This document shows positions 17,035 through 25,326 of a DNA stretch of 64,000 bases, piece by piece. The DNA is from Hirschia maritima DSM 19733. GTDB lineage: Bacteria; Pseudomonadota; Alphaproteobacteria; Caulobacterales; Hyphomonadaceae. The position numbers and the translations under genes are program-made. The number at the start of each line of letters is the position of its first letter. Positions within the stretch are counted from its first letter, which is position 1. The stretch is from positions 124,001-188,000 of the forward strand of contig NZ_KB899548.1 in NCBI RefSeq assembly GCF_000378345.1, in the 5' to 3' direction. The notes beneath the pieces were generated by a model. It saw nothing but the letters and a program-made list of their open reading frames with translations, had not been told where the DNA came from and searched no databases.

Positions 17035-19986
17035 ATGTCCAACGACACAAATTCTCCTGAAGGCCGCGATTACCGCGAAACGCTTTTCTTACCGACAACT
17101 GATTTCCCAATGCGGGCTGGGTTGCCAAAAGCAGAGCCAAAATGGCTTGAAAAATGGGACAGTGAAAACCTCTATGAAGCGCTACGAGAAGATGCCAAAG
17201 GTCGTCCTGAATTTATGCTGCATGATGGGCCCCCTTATGCAAATGGTCATCTTCACTTAGGGCATGCACTCAATAAGATTTTGAAAGACCTTGTTGTCCG
17301 CACAAAACAAATGACAGGGTTTGATGCGGATTACATTCCCGGTTGGGATTGCCACGGTCTGCCCATTGAATGGAAAGTTGAAGAACAGTTCCGTCAAAAG
17401 GGCAAAGCAAAGCGCGATGTTGATCCATCTGATTTCCGTGTGGCCTGTCGTGAATATGCCCAAAAATGGGTCGGCATTCAGCGTGATGAATTTAAACGCC
17501 TAGGTGTAATCGGGGATTGGGATAACCCATACCTGACAATGGATTACGGTTCTGAAGCGACAATCGTTGAAGAATTCCTGAAAGTCGCCATGTCCGGCCA
17601 AATGCGCCGTGGGTCAAAGCCGGTTATGTGGTCTCCAGTAGAGCAGACTGCACTTGCTGAAGCTGAAGTGGAATATCACGATCGCAAAGCGAATGTTATT
17701 TGGGTGAAGTTTCCTTGGGCTGGTGTCAATATTGGTGATGGTCCGAAATTGGATACGGATCTCCGAAATGATCTTAAAAATGCCAGCGTAGTCATTTGGA
17801 CAACTACTCCATGGACAATCCCAGCCAATAGAGCAATTTCATATAACCCAAACATAGAATACGGGTTGTATGAATGTGTTTCACTGGAAGAGGACTTGCC
17901 ATTTACTCCTTGGGTCGCACCAGGAGATAGGTTGGTTCTAGCAGAAAAACTTGCAGAGAGCGTGTTTAAAGCGGCAAAAGCAGCAGAGTGGAAAAAGGTC
18001 AGAGAGATCGACCCATTTGCATTAATTGCTTGTAGGCACCCTTTAGAAAAAGCTAACTTAGGTGGCTATGATTTCTCAGTACCTTTGATAGCTGGTGATC
18101 ATGTAACTGATGACGCGGGTACAGGCTTTGTACACACGGCTCCATCTCATGGTGAAGACGACTATAATGTCTGGTTGGCGAATGGGTATTCCACATCCGA
18201 CATTCCTGAAACATTGGATGATTTTGGCTGCTACACAAAAGAATGCCCGGGCTTTGAAGGATTAGATGTTATCCGTATTGACGGCAAAAAGCGTGGTCAG
18301 GATGGAAAAGCCAACAAAGCCGTGATGGATAAGCTTATTGAAGCGGGCAATCTACTTGCCCGTGGAATGACGACTTTGCGTGATGCGCACTCTTGGCGCT
18401 CAAAAGCACCAGTTATTCGCCGCGCGACCCCGCAATGGTTTATCCCGATGGATAAGGCGGATGAGAATGGCAAAACGCTGCGCGATAAAGCAATGGCTGC
18501 GATTGCTGAAACCCAGTTTACACCAGAACGAGGCCGTGCGCGCCTTGTGTCCATGGTGGAAGGACGTCCGGATTGGTTGATCTCTCGTCAACGCGCTTGG
18601 GGTGTACCTTTGACTTTGTTCGTCAACAAAGAAACAGGTGAAATTCTCAACGATAGCGATGTGAATGACCGCGTTGTTGCAGCTGTTGAGCAGGGTGGAG
18701 CTGACGCTTGGTTTGTCACGGATGCCGCTGATTTCCTTGGTGATAAATACAATGCTGAAGAGTATGAGAAAATCGTCGACATTTTGGATGTCTGGTTTGA
18801 CTCAGGAACAACTCACTCATTCACATTAGAAAAACGTGGTAAAAAATGGCCAGCTGATCTTTATCTTGAAGGTTCAGATCAGCACCGTGGTTGGTTCCAA
18901 TCATCCTTGCTTGAGAGCTGTGCGACTCGTGGACGTGCTCCTTATGAAGGCATTCTGACACACGGCTTCACACTGGCTGATGATGGAACGAAAATGTCCA
19001 AATCATCAGGCAATGGTATTGAGCCAGAAGAGATCAGCAAATCAGTTGGTGCTGAAATTATCCGCATCTGGGTAGCTTCATCTGACTGTACGGATGATCC
19101 AACTTACGGAAAAGAAGTCCAAGCAGCCAATGTTGAAAGCTATCGCAAGCTTCGCAACACATTGCGTTATTTGCTTGGCGCGCTTCATGGCTTTGAAGAT
19201 AATGAACGTGTCGCTGTTGAAGATATGCCAAGCCTAGAACAATGGATGTTGCACCGACTTACCGAAGTTGATGCTAAAATCCGTGCGGCATTTGATGCTT
19301 ATGATTTTCAAGCTGCTTTTAAAGAGCTTCAGGTGTTCACAAATAATGATGTATCGGCGGTATATTTCGATATCCGTAAAGATGCACTTTATTGTGATGC
19401 GCCAGATGATATTCGTCGCCGCGCCTGCCGCACTGTGATGGATGAATTGTTTAAGTGCCTAACTGCTTGGTATGCACCTATTATGGTGTTCACATGTGAA
19501 GAGGCGTGGAGACTTCGCTTCCCTGAAGCTGGTTCGGTTCACTTGCGCCAATTCCCTGAAGTTCCTGAGGCATGGAAAAATGCCGCAGTGGCCGAGAAGT
19601 GGGCAAAGCTTTTCAAGGTTCGCCGTGTTGTGCTTGGTGCACTTGAAATTGAGCGCCGCGAAAAGCGTATTGGATCTTCATTGGAAGCTGCGCCAGAAGT
19701 TTATGTGTCTGATGCAAATCTGTTAGCCGCCTTTGATGGTGAAAATGCAGCTGATATTTTCATCACATCCGATGTTGTATTGAAATCTGATGCGGCACCA
19801 GAAAACGCCTTCACAATGGAAGAAGTTGAAGGTGTCGGGGTTGTTCCTGCATTGGCTGAAGGTGTTAAGTGTGCAAGATCATGGAAGATTTTCGATCCTG
19901 CCACAGCTATGCCTGATTTCCCGGGCATTACGCCAAGAGACGCAAAAGCTGTGATGGCTTGGGAAAAACTGAACAAAAGCGCTTAA
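17035..19986 (+). CDS. ileS: Isoleucyl-tRNA synthetase
   Basis: Charges tRNA-Ile. A 983-residue class I synthetase with the HIGH-type motif HLGH (74-77) in PYANGHLHLGH and KMSKS at residues 653-657. The editing domain includes TTTPWTIPANRAI. The tRNA-anticodon domain follows, and a C-terminal region without an obvious Cys4 zinc finger ends the protein. It is followed 25 bases later by lspA, the common ileS-lspA gene order. Confidence 0.98.
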   Translation: MSNDTNSPEGRDYRETLFLPTTDFPMRAGLPKAEPKWLEKWDSENLYEALREDAKGRPEFMLHDGPPYANGHLHLGHALNKILKDLVVRTKQMTGFDADYIPGWDCHGLPIEWKVEEQFRQKGKAKRDVDPSDFRVACREYAQKWVGIQRDEFKRLGVIGDWDNPYLTMDYGSEATIVEEFLKVAMSGQMRRGSKPVMWSPVEQTALAEAEVEYHDRKANVIWVKFPWAGVNIGDGPKLDTDLRNDLKNASVVIWTTTPWTIPANRAISYNPNIEYGLYECVSLEEDLPFTPWVAPGDRLVLAEKLAESVFKAAKAAEWKKVREIDPFALIACRHPLEKANLGGYDFSVPLIAGDHVTDDAGTGFVHTAPSHGEDDYNVWLANGYSTSDIPETLDDFGCYTKECPGFEGLDVIRIDGKKRGQDGKANKAVMDKLIEAGNLLARGMTTLRDAHSWRSKAPVIRRATPQWFIPMDKADENGKTLRDKAMAAIAETQFTPERGRARLVSMVEGRPDWLISRQRAWGVPLTLFVNKETGEILNDSDVNDRVVAAVEQGGADAWFVTDAADFLGDKYNAEEYEKIVDILDVWFDSGTTHSFTLEKRGKKWPADLYLEGSDQHRGWFQSSLLESCATRGRAPYEGILTHGFTLADDGTKMSKSSGNGIEPEEISKSVGAEIIRIWVASSDCTDDPTYGKEVQAANVESYRKLRNTLRYLLGALHGFEDNERVAVEDMPSLEQWMLHRLTEVDAKIRAAFDAYDFQAAFKELQVFTNNDVSAVYFDIRKDALYCDAPDDIRRRACRTVMDELFKCLTAWYAPIMVFTCEEAWRLRFPEAGSVHLRQFPEVPEAWKNAAVAEKWAKLFKVRRVVLGALEIERREKRIGSSLEAAPEVYVSDANLLAAFDGENAADIFITSDVVLKSDAAPENAFTMEEVEGVGVVPALAEGVKCARSWKIFDPATAMPDFPGITPRDAKAVMAWEKLNKSA

Positions 19987-20011
19987 GCGTTGGAATATCT
20001 GAGGGAAGAGC

Positions 20012-20608
20012 ATGATACAGGTGCAAAATAGATATTGGATCTGGGCAGGACCAATTGCTCTTTTCTCAATCGTTGTGGATCAAATCACTAAAGGATTGGT
20101 CCTTGCAAACGATGTTTTCAATGCGCGAGGGTGCCTCTTTCAACCTATTCCTCAGTGCGGAAAAATAGAGATTTCTCAAAGCTTTGATCTTTCCATGGTG
20201 TGGAATTATGGAATGAGCTTTGGATTGATGCAATCTGAAGGCATTGGCCGTTGGATACTGTTTGCTGTGACCTTTGCGATCGTCATTGCTTTTACCAATT
20301 GGTTGTTGAAAGCCGAACGTTGGTTGACTGCATTGTCTCTTGCTTTTGTAATCGGCGGGGCCGTTGGAAATATGATTGACCGCGCGCGTTTTGGAGCAGT
20401 GGTCGATTTTTTAGATTTCTCTGGTCCATGGTTTGGCATTCGTTTCGGAGCAGAATCTGGACCATTCGCTTGGCTAGATAAAACCCTCTACAATGGCGAT
20501 GGATTGCTAGGGCTTGGGTTCCCGTATGTGTTCAATGTTGCTGATATGGCAATTTCATTAGGTGCAATTTTGTTGATTGCTGATCAATTGCTCACGAAAG
20601 AGGATTGA
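20012..20608 (+). CDS. lspA: Lipoprotein signal peptidase
   Basis: Inner-membrane aspartic protease that cleaves prolipoprotein signal peptides after diacylglyceryl transfer. Four membrane helices are visible. The catalytic aspartates are in GGAVGNMIDRA and FNVADMAIS, and VWNYGMSFGL is the third conserved block. At 198 residues it is longer than the usual ~160-170 because of periplasmic insertions around residues 32-50 and 140-165. It follows ileS and precedes a lipoprotein gene that would be one of its substrates. Confidence 0.97.
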   Translation: MIQVQNRYWIWAGPIALFSIVVDQITKGLVLANDVFNARGCLFQPIPQCGKIEISQSFDLSMVWNYGMSFGLMQSEGIGRWILFAVTFAIVIAFTNWLLKAERWLTALSLAFVIGGAVGNMIDRARFGAVVDFLDFSGPWFGIRFGAESGPFAWLDKTLYNGDGLLGLGFPYVFNVADMAISLGAILLIADQLLTKED

Positions 20609-20611
20609 TCG

Positions 20612-20631
20612 GGCTAGCATTAATGCTAACC
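20612..20631. repeat. Palindrome between lspA and the DUF3035 lipoprotein gene
   Basis: A perfect 14-bp palindrome TAGCATTAATGCTA (20615-20628), extended to 20 bp with a single mismatched pair. It is three bases after the lspA stop. It is loopless, so an operator or a poor terminator is more likely than a strong hairpin. Confidence 0.4.
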
Positions 20632-20719
20632 TGCATATAAGTGTATTTGAGGCTTGAAACCAAAGCTATCAAGTTTAGGTTCGGTCTTAGAAAACGACGT
20701 GTATTAAAAGGCGTGACAG

Positions 20720-21235
20720 ATGAAAAAATCAGTATTGGGTATGACTGCAGCTAGCTTGGCAGCGATGACAGCCGTAGGGTGTGCATCGGGCGGTTCGAAT
20801 GCTCCAGATGAATTTCGCGTTGTTCGTAAAGCGCCTTTGAGTGTTCCTCCGGAATACAATCTACGTCCACCTGCTGTAGGTGAAGCGGTTCCAATTGAAC
20901 TTCAGTCTGATGATCAAGCGCGCGCTATTTTGTTTGGTGAGCGCATTGGATCTGAGGCTTCAGAGGGTGAACGTCTATTAGTTCGCAAAGCTGGTGCTGA
21001 AGCGATTGACCCTCAAATCCGTGCTCAGGTTGATTTTGATGCAACTGGAACACTGCGGAAGAGCAAAAGTCTGACTGACAAAATCTTGTTTTTCAACGAC
21101 GACAAAAAAGCAACAATTTTGAACCCAACAAATGAAGCAGAACGTCTTGAAAAAGAATTGATAGATAATGCTACAGGCGGTGGAGATGTTGTTATCGAAC
21201 GCAAAACTGGTGAGAGCAAACTGCCAGGGCTGTAA
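20720..21235 (+). CDS. DUF3035 family lipoprotein
   Basis: A 171-residue lipoprotein: signal peptide with lipobox AVGC (Cys about residue 21), then a proline-rich start (RKAPLSVPPEYNLRPP) typical of the alphaproteobacterial DUF3035 family. The family is of unknown function and is suspected of a role in the outer membrane. No enzymatic motif. It lies directly after lspA, in keeping with being an lspA-processed product. Confidence 0.85.
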   Translation: MKKSVLGMTAASLAAMTAVGCASGGSNAPDEFRVVRKAPLSVPPEYNLRPPAVGEAVPIELQSDDQARAILFGERIGSEASEGERLLVRKAGAEAIDPQIRAQVDFDATGTLRKSKSLTDKILFFNDDKKATILNPTNEAERLEKELIDNATGGGDVVIERKTGESKLPGL

Positions 21236-21347
21236 AGAGTTCTGATGGATTTCTGTAATTGATCTTCAGTCATTTGATGGTTTGTTATTTAGAGTCTTAT
21301 TTTCTGTCTCTAGTTAAAAGCATTCGCACTTTAAAAGGAATCAATCA

Positions 21348-21551
21348 GTGAAGCTTTATCGATTGATTACAGGTGGTGATGACAGCGCTTTTTGCCACCG
21401 TATTACAGCCGCATTGAATAAAGGCTGGGAGCTGAATGGAGCTCCTTCTGTTACCTGTAAACCTGATGGCACTGTTGTTTGTGCGCAGGCAATTACAAAA
21501 GAAGTCGCCGGCGTCGAATATGAGTCCGATATGAAATTGTCGGATTATTGA
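21348..21551 (+). CDS. DUF1737 small protein
   Basis: A 67-residue protein matching DUF1737: MKLYRLITGGDDSAFCHRITAALNKGW and the end AITKEV. Cytoplasmic, function unknown. AAAGGAATC precedes its GTG/ATG region. It stands alone between the DUF3035 gene and mutL. Confidence 0.8.
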   Translation: MKLYRLITGGDDSAFCHRITAALNKGWELNGAPSVTCKPDGTVVCAQAITKEVAGVEYESDMKLSDY

Positions 21552-21635
21552 GAATTCAGCCGAGACTAAGAATTACTCTTATTGAATGAAGCTTATGGGC
21601 TAGGTGCGAATCATCTAGCGCGTTAAGCTCTAGCT

Positions 21636-23612
21636 ATGTCTGAATTAATTAAAGATACTCCAATTTCCTGCATTCGTCGTTTGCCAGCTGATGCCGTGAA
21701 TCGCATTGCGGCAGGTGAAGTAGTTGAGCGGCCCGCAGCTGCGGCCAAAGAGCTGATAGAAAATGCACTGGATGCAGGTGCCAAGCATGTTCGTATTTTA
21801 ATTGAGGGCGGCGGGCTTTCCCGAATGGTCATTGAAGATGACGGGAAAGGAATGACAGTTGAAGAACTTCCAATCGCGATTGAGCGTCATGCAACTTCAA
21901 AGCTCCAACCTGATGATGAAGGGCATATCGACCTTTTAAACATTCACACTTTGGGTTTTCGTGGAGAGGCGCTGCCATCCATCGGATCCGTGTCGCGGAT
22001 GACAATTACGTCCCGCGCAAAAGGTGCTGATGAAGCAAATGAATTGCGCATTGAAGGAGGGGTAGTTGAAGGGCCAATGCCCGCAGCGTGGACAGGACTT
22101 TCAGAAAGTGGGACCCGCATTGAAGTTCGGGACTTATTTTACGCTACTCCGGCGCGTCTCAAATTTATGAAATCCGAGCGTGCCGAAACAATGGCGCTAA
22201 CCGACACTGTGAAGCGTCTGGCTATGGCGAATGCTGATATTGGTTTTGTGCTGGAATCTAATGGCAGGAAGGTCATAAATCTTGCGCCTGAGCAAGGTGC
22301 CTTTGAAGAAGCACGCTTGAAGCGCCTTGGCGCAATTATGGGGAAAGAATTTCGCGAAAATGCATGTGAGATTGATGCTGAGCGCGATGGTGTTTTCGTT
22401 ACAGGTTTTGCTGGACTCCCAACGCTCAATCGAGGGAATGCTCAGCACCAATATTTGTTTGTAAATGGACGTCCGGTGAAGGATAGATTGCTGACAGGTG
22501 TGATCCGTGCAGCCTATCAAGATTTCCTCGCGCGAGATCGTCATCCAATGGCGGCCTTGTTTGTCGATTTGCATCCAGAGATGGTGGATGTGAACGTTCA
22601 TCCAGCGAAAACGGAAGTACGTTTTCGAGATGCTGGTAATGTGCGCGGTCTATTGATTGGCTCATTACGTCACACTTTGGCGGCTGCTGGGCATAGGGCT
22701 TCCACTACTGTTGCAGGCGATGCTCTGGGCCGTGTCATAACTGAAACGCAAGCCCGACAGGCAGAATTGCATATGGAAGGCAGCGAGGGGGCGGGACCCT
22801 CTCAAGCTACAGCTTATCAAGCTGGAACAAGTGTTTTGCAATCTACCATGGGACGATCTTCTGGTTCTGAAACTTGGAGGCCGCCTATTAATGAAACTCA
22901 ACGAGCTGGCTTTCAGGAAAGCGGAGTGCCGCATTATGAGGGGCAGTCAGGTGCCTTTGAAGCCACGGCAGATATGTCTGCTCGCATCGAACCCAATGAG
23001 ATGGAAACGCCGCAAGCACGGGAGCTGAGCCGCTTTCCGTTGGGCGTCGCGCGGGCGCAATTGCATGAAACCTACATTGTATCCCAAACTGATGATGGCA
23101 TCGTCATTGTTGATCAACATGCAGCGCATGAGCGTCTTGTTTATGAACGCATGAAGAAGCAAATGAAGTTTGATGGTGTAAAACGCCAAGCTTTGTTAAT
23201 ACCTGAAATTGTTGAACTTTCTGAAGATGAAGCAATGCGAGTTCTAGCGCGTGCAGAAGAATTGCAAGAGTTGGGATTGGAGATAGAACCTTTTGGTGTT
23301 GGTTGCATTGCAGTACGTGCAACACCTGCATTGTTTGGTGAAATGGATGCACAGGGATTGATCAAAGATTTGGCTGATGATTTAGTCGAATATGATGCGG
23401 GCCTTGCTTTGAAAGAGCATTTCGAAGAGGTCATGGGTAATATGGCGTGTCGCGGATCAGTGCGAGCAGGGCGCCGTTTAACTGGAGAAGAAATGAATTC
23501 TCTTCTTCGGCAAATGGAAGATACTCCCCATTCAGGACAGTGTAATCATGGGCGACCGACTTATGTGGAGCTTAAACTCGCCGACATTGAGCGCTTATTT
23601 GGAAGAAGATAA
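21636..23612 (+). CDS. mutL: DNA mismatch repair protein MutL
   Basis: Couples mismatch recognition by MutS to strand incision. The 658-residue protein has a GHKL ATPase N-terminus ([24 protein letters not shown]) and a variable linker at about 350-440. The C-terminal dimer domain contains [12 protein letters not shown], matching the DQHAxxExxxxE endonuclease motif, ACRGSVRAG, and CNHGRP in place of CPHGRP. It is thus a nicking MutL, as expected outside MutH-containing bacteria. The stop overlaps the next gene's ATG by one base. Confidence 0.97.
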   Translation: MSELIKDTPISCIRRLPADAVNRIAAGEVVERPAAAAKELIENALDAGAKHVRILIEGGGLSRMVIEDDGKGMTVEELPIAIERHATSKLQPDDEGHIDLLNIHTLGFRGEALPSIGSVSRMTITSRAKGADEANELRIEGGVVEGPMPAAWTGLSESGTRIEVRDLFYATPARLKFMKSERAETMALTDTVKRLAMANADIGFVLESNGRKVINLAPEQGAFEEARLKRLGAIMGKEFRENACEIDAERDGVFVTGFAGLPTLNRGNAQHQYLFVNGRPVKDRLLTGVIRAAYQDFLARDRHPMAALFVDLHPEMVDVNVHPAKTEVRFRDAGNVRGLLIGSLRHTLAAAGHRASTTVAGDALGRVITETQARQAELHMEGSEGAGPSQATAYQAGTSVLQSTMGRSSGSETWRPPINETQRAGFQESGVPHYEGQSGAFEATADMSARIEPNEMETPQARELSRFPLGVARAQLHETYIVSQTDDGIVIVDQHAAHERLVYERMKKQMKFDGVKRQALLIPEIVELSEDEAMRVLARAEELQELGLEIEPFGVGCIAVRATPALFGEMDAQGLIKDLADDLVEYDAGLALKEHFEEVMGNMACRGSVRAGRRLTGEEMNSLLRQMEDTPHSGQCNHGRPTYVELKLADIERLFGRR

Positions 23613-24112
23613 TGACACCGAAGATCCGATTTGAACGCCGTGATGGTTTTAAGGTTGCTGGCCTTAGAAAACAGTTTGACGGGAATGAAAAAATAGAAGG
23701 TATTCCAGCACTTTGGCGAGCATTTGGTCCTCAGATATCCGAAGTTTCAAATGCTGTGACAGACGCTTGCTACGGTATGATAGGCGCAAGTAATCCGGAC
23801 GGAGACGTCGATTATCTTGCTGGTATCGCTGTGACGAGTTTTGATGGTTTGGATAAAGATTTTGATCGCATGGTCGTGCCCGATCAGAATTATCTTGTTG
23901 TGACCCATGAAGGCGATGTCGCCAACATTGCAAATACGTGGAATTGGATTTTTGCTGAATATCCCAAAAGCTTGGGCCTGGAAATCGTAGAAGTTTTCGC
24001 AATGACTCCTGAGTTTGAAGTTTATGATCAGCGCTACAATGCACAGACAGCAGAAGGCGAGATTGATATTTGGGTGCCGGTTAAGCCTGAAATCATACCC
24101 AAAACAGAGTAA
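23612..24112 (+). CDS. GyrI-like small-molecule-binding (AraC effector-binding type) protein
   Basis: A 166-residue stand-alone effector-binding domain resembling GyrI/SbmC and the C-terminal ligand domain of AraC-type regulators. It starts with FERRDGFKVAGLRKQF, has the central ALWRAFGPQI, and ends DIWVPVKP, the usual last strand. There is no DNA-binding domain. It is translationally coupled to mutL by a TAATG overlap and ends in a terminator. Confidence 0.8.
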   Translation: MTPKIRFERRDGFKVAGLRKQFDGNEKIEGIPALWRAFGPQISEVSNAVTDACYGMIGASNPDGDVDYLAGIAVTSFDGLDKDFDRMVVPDQNYLVVTHEGDVANIANTWNWIFAEYPKSLGLEIVEVFAMTPEFEVYDQRYNAQTAEGEIDIWVPVKPEIIPKTE

Positions 24113-24116
24113 TTTT

Positions 24117-24149
24117 AAGTCACGCAGGTCGATACCTACGTGACTTTTT
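24117..24149 (+). terminator. Terminator after mutL operon
   Basis: AAGTCACG pairs with CGTGACTT and AGGT with ACCT, with one mismatch and loop CGAT, followed by TTTTTAAT. It lies five bases past the GyrI-like gene, between convergent transcripts. Confidence 0.85.
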
Positions 24150-24166
24150 AATATATTTTCAATTGG

Positions 24167-25231
24167 TTATTGAGCTGATCCAAGTGCTTTTTCTACTTCG
24201 CGCCAATCAACAAGTTTGAAGTTTTGATTTGCGCGTGGTTCTGTGTTGGCATCGTCCTGAACAACCAACAAGCCTGATGGAAGGTTGTCACCTAGATATG
24301 CTGATGAAACGGTGAGACCATCTGTGTGGGAAACACCATCAACTGTACCGTCTGCGTTGGGTTTGATGTTGATGATGCCGACTTTTTCATACGGTGCTGT
24401 GCGGCTGTATACAACATAGCGATCAGCAGCTTGAGCTGACACAATCACATAGCCTTCATCATTCGGCCCAACCCATATATCGACACCCTCAACATCCGCA
24501 ACAAGACCCTGATTGTCTGCGATTGTGTCCATGATTTCTCGTTTGATTTCAACGCCGTTTTCATGAATGACACGCCATAGGCCGTGCTCTTCTTCACCTA
24601 AGAAAAGGATGTTGGTGTCATCATCATTGGCGCATCCTTCCATTTGGCTGCCAAATGACCAAATTGCGACTTCTTCCGCGCGGAAGGTGTCTAGATGAAT
24701 GCGGTGGACGAAGACCTTTGCAGATTTTGTGTTTACAAAGGATAGAAGAGAGCCGTCCTGACCTAAACCTAGACAATAGCCATACACTTCCGGGTCGTTG
24801 ACGGGGAACTCACCAATGGTTTTAACCTCGGTCGTTTCTGCATCAATTTCCATGACAGTAATTGTGTTAGCAGTCCGGTTTGAGGCAGCTGCAATGTGAC
24901 GCTCGTCCCCATTTATATTGACGGAGCGCACATCAACATTATTGACACGCCCAACTGGCAAGAACTGTTTTTGTGCGCCTGATAAGTCGTAAACATAAAT
25001 GCCTGATTGTTTGTTCGTGCCAAGAATGAGCGATTTAGAGGGATCATTTGGGTTCACCCATATGGCAGGATCATCGGCTGCATCTTCATTTGTTTCTACA
25101 GCTGGTGTCTCAGCAAATGCTGAAACGGACGCGACACCCAGTTCCTCATTAGATGCATATTGGGGAGCAGTGGCACAGCTCGCGATAGCCAGAAGAGCTG
25201 AACCTGCAAGAATTGAAGTTCTCATTTTCAT
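24167..25231 (-). CDS. phy: Beta-propeller 3-phytase, exported lipoprotein
   Basis: Releases phosphate from inositol hexakisphosphate using calcium. The 354-residue protein starts with a lipoprotein signal (LAIASCAT, Cys about 19). The propeller follows with ADDPAIWVNPNDPSKSLILGTNK, the family's first phosphate/calcium site, NNVDVR, and the later GLVADVEGVDIWV and GVSHTDGLTV. It lies 95 bases downstream of a TonB-dependent receptor on the same strand. This pairing is known for proteobacterial beta-propeller phytases and suggests a phytate-scavenging unit. Confidence 0.92.
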   Translation of the reverse strand: MKMRTSILAGSALLAIASCATAPQYASNEELGVASVSAFAETPAVETNEDAADDPAIWVNPNDPSKSLILGTNKQSGIYVYDLSGAQKQFLPVGRVNNVDVRSVNINGDERHIAAASNRTANTITVMEIDAETTEVKTIGEFPVNDPEVYGYCLGLGQDGSLLSFVNTKSAKVFVHRIHLDTFRAEEVAIWSFGSQMEGCANDDDTNILFLGEEEHGLWRVIHENGVEIKREIMDTIADNQGLVADVEGVDIWVGPNDEGYVIVSAQAADRYVVYSRTAPYEKVGIINIKPNADGTVDGVSHTDGLTVSSAYLGDNLPSGLLVVQDDANTEPRANQNFKLVDWREVEKALGSAQ

Positions 25232-25326
25232 TTGATTTTCCGATACGATTTTGACGAGATGGAAAAGTAAAATGACCCACCAGCCAATGTGACTAGTGGG
25301 CCAGATTTGGCAATACTTAGGTAAGA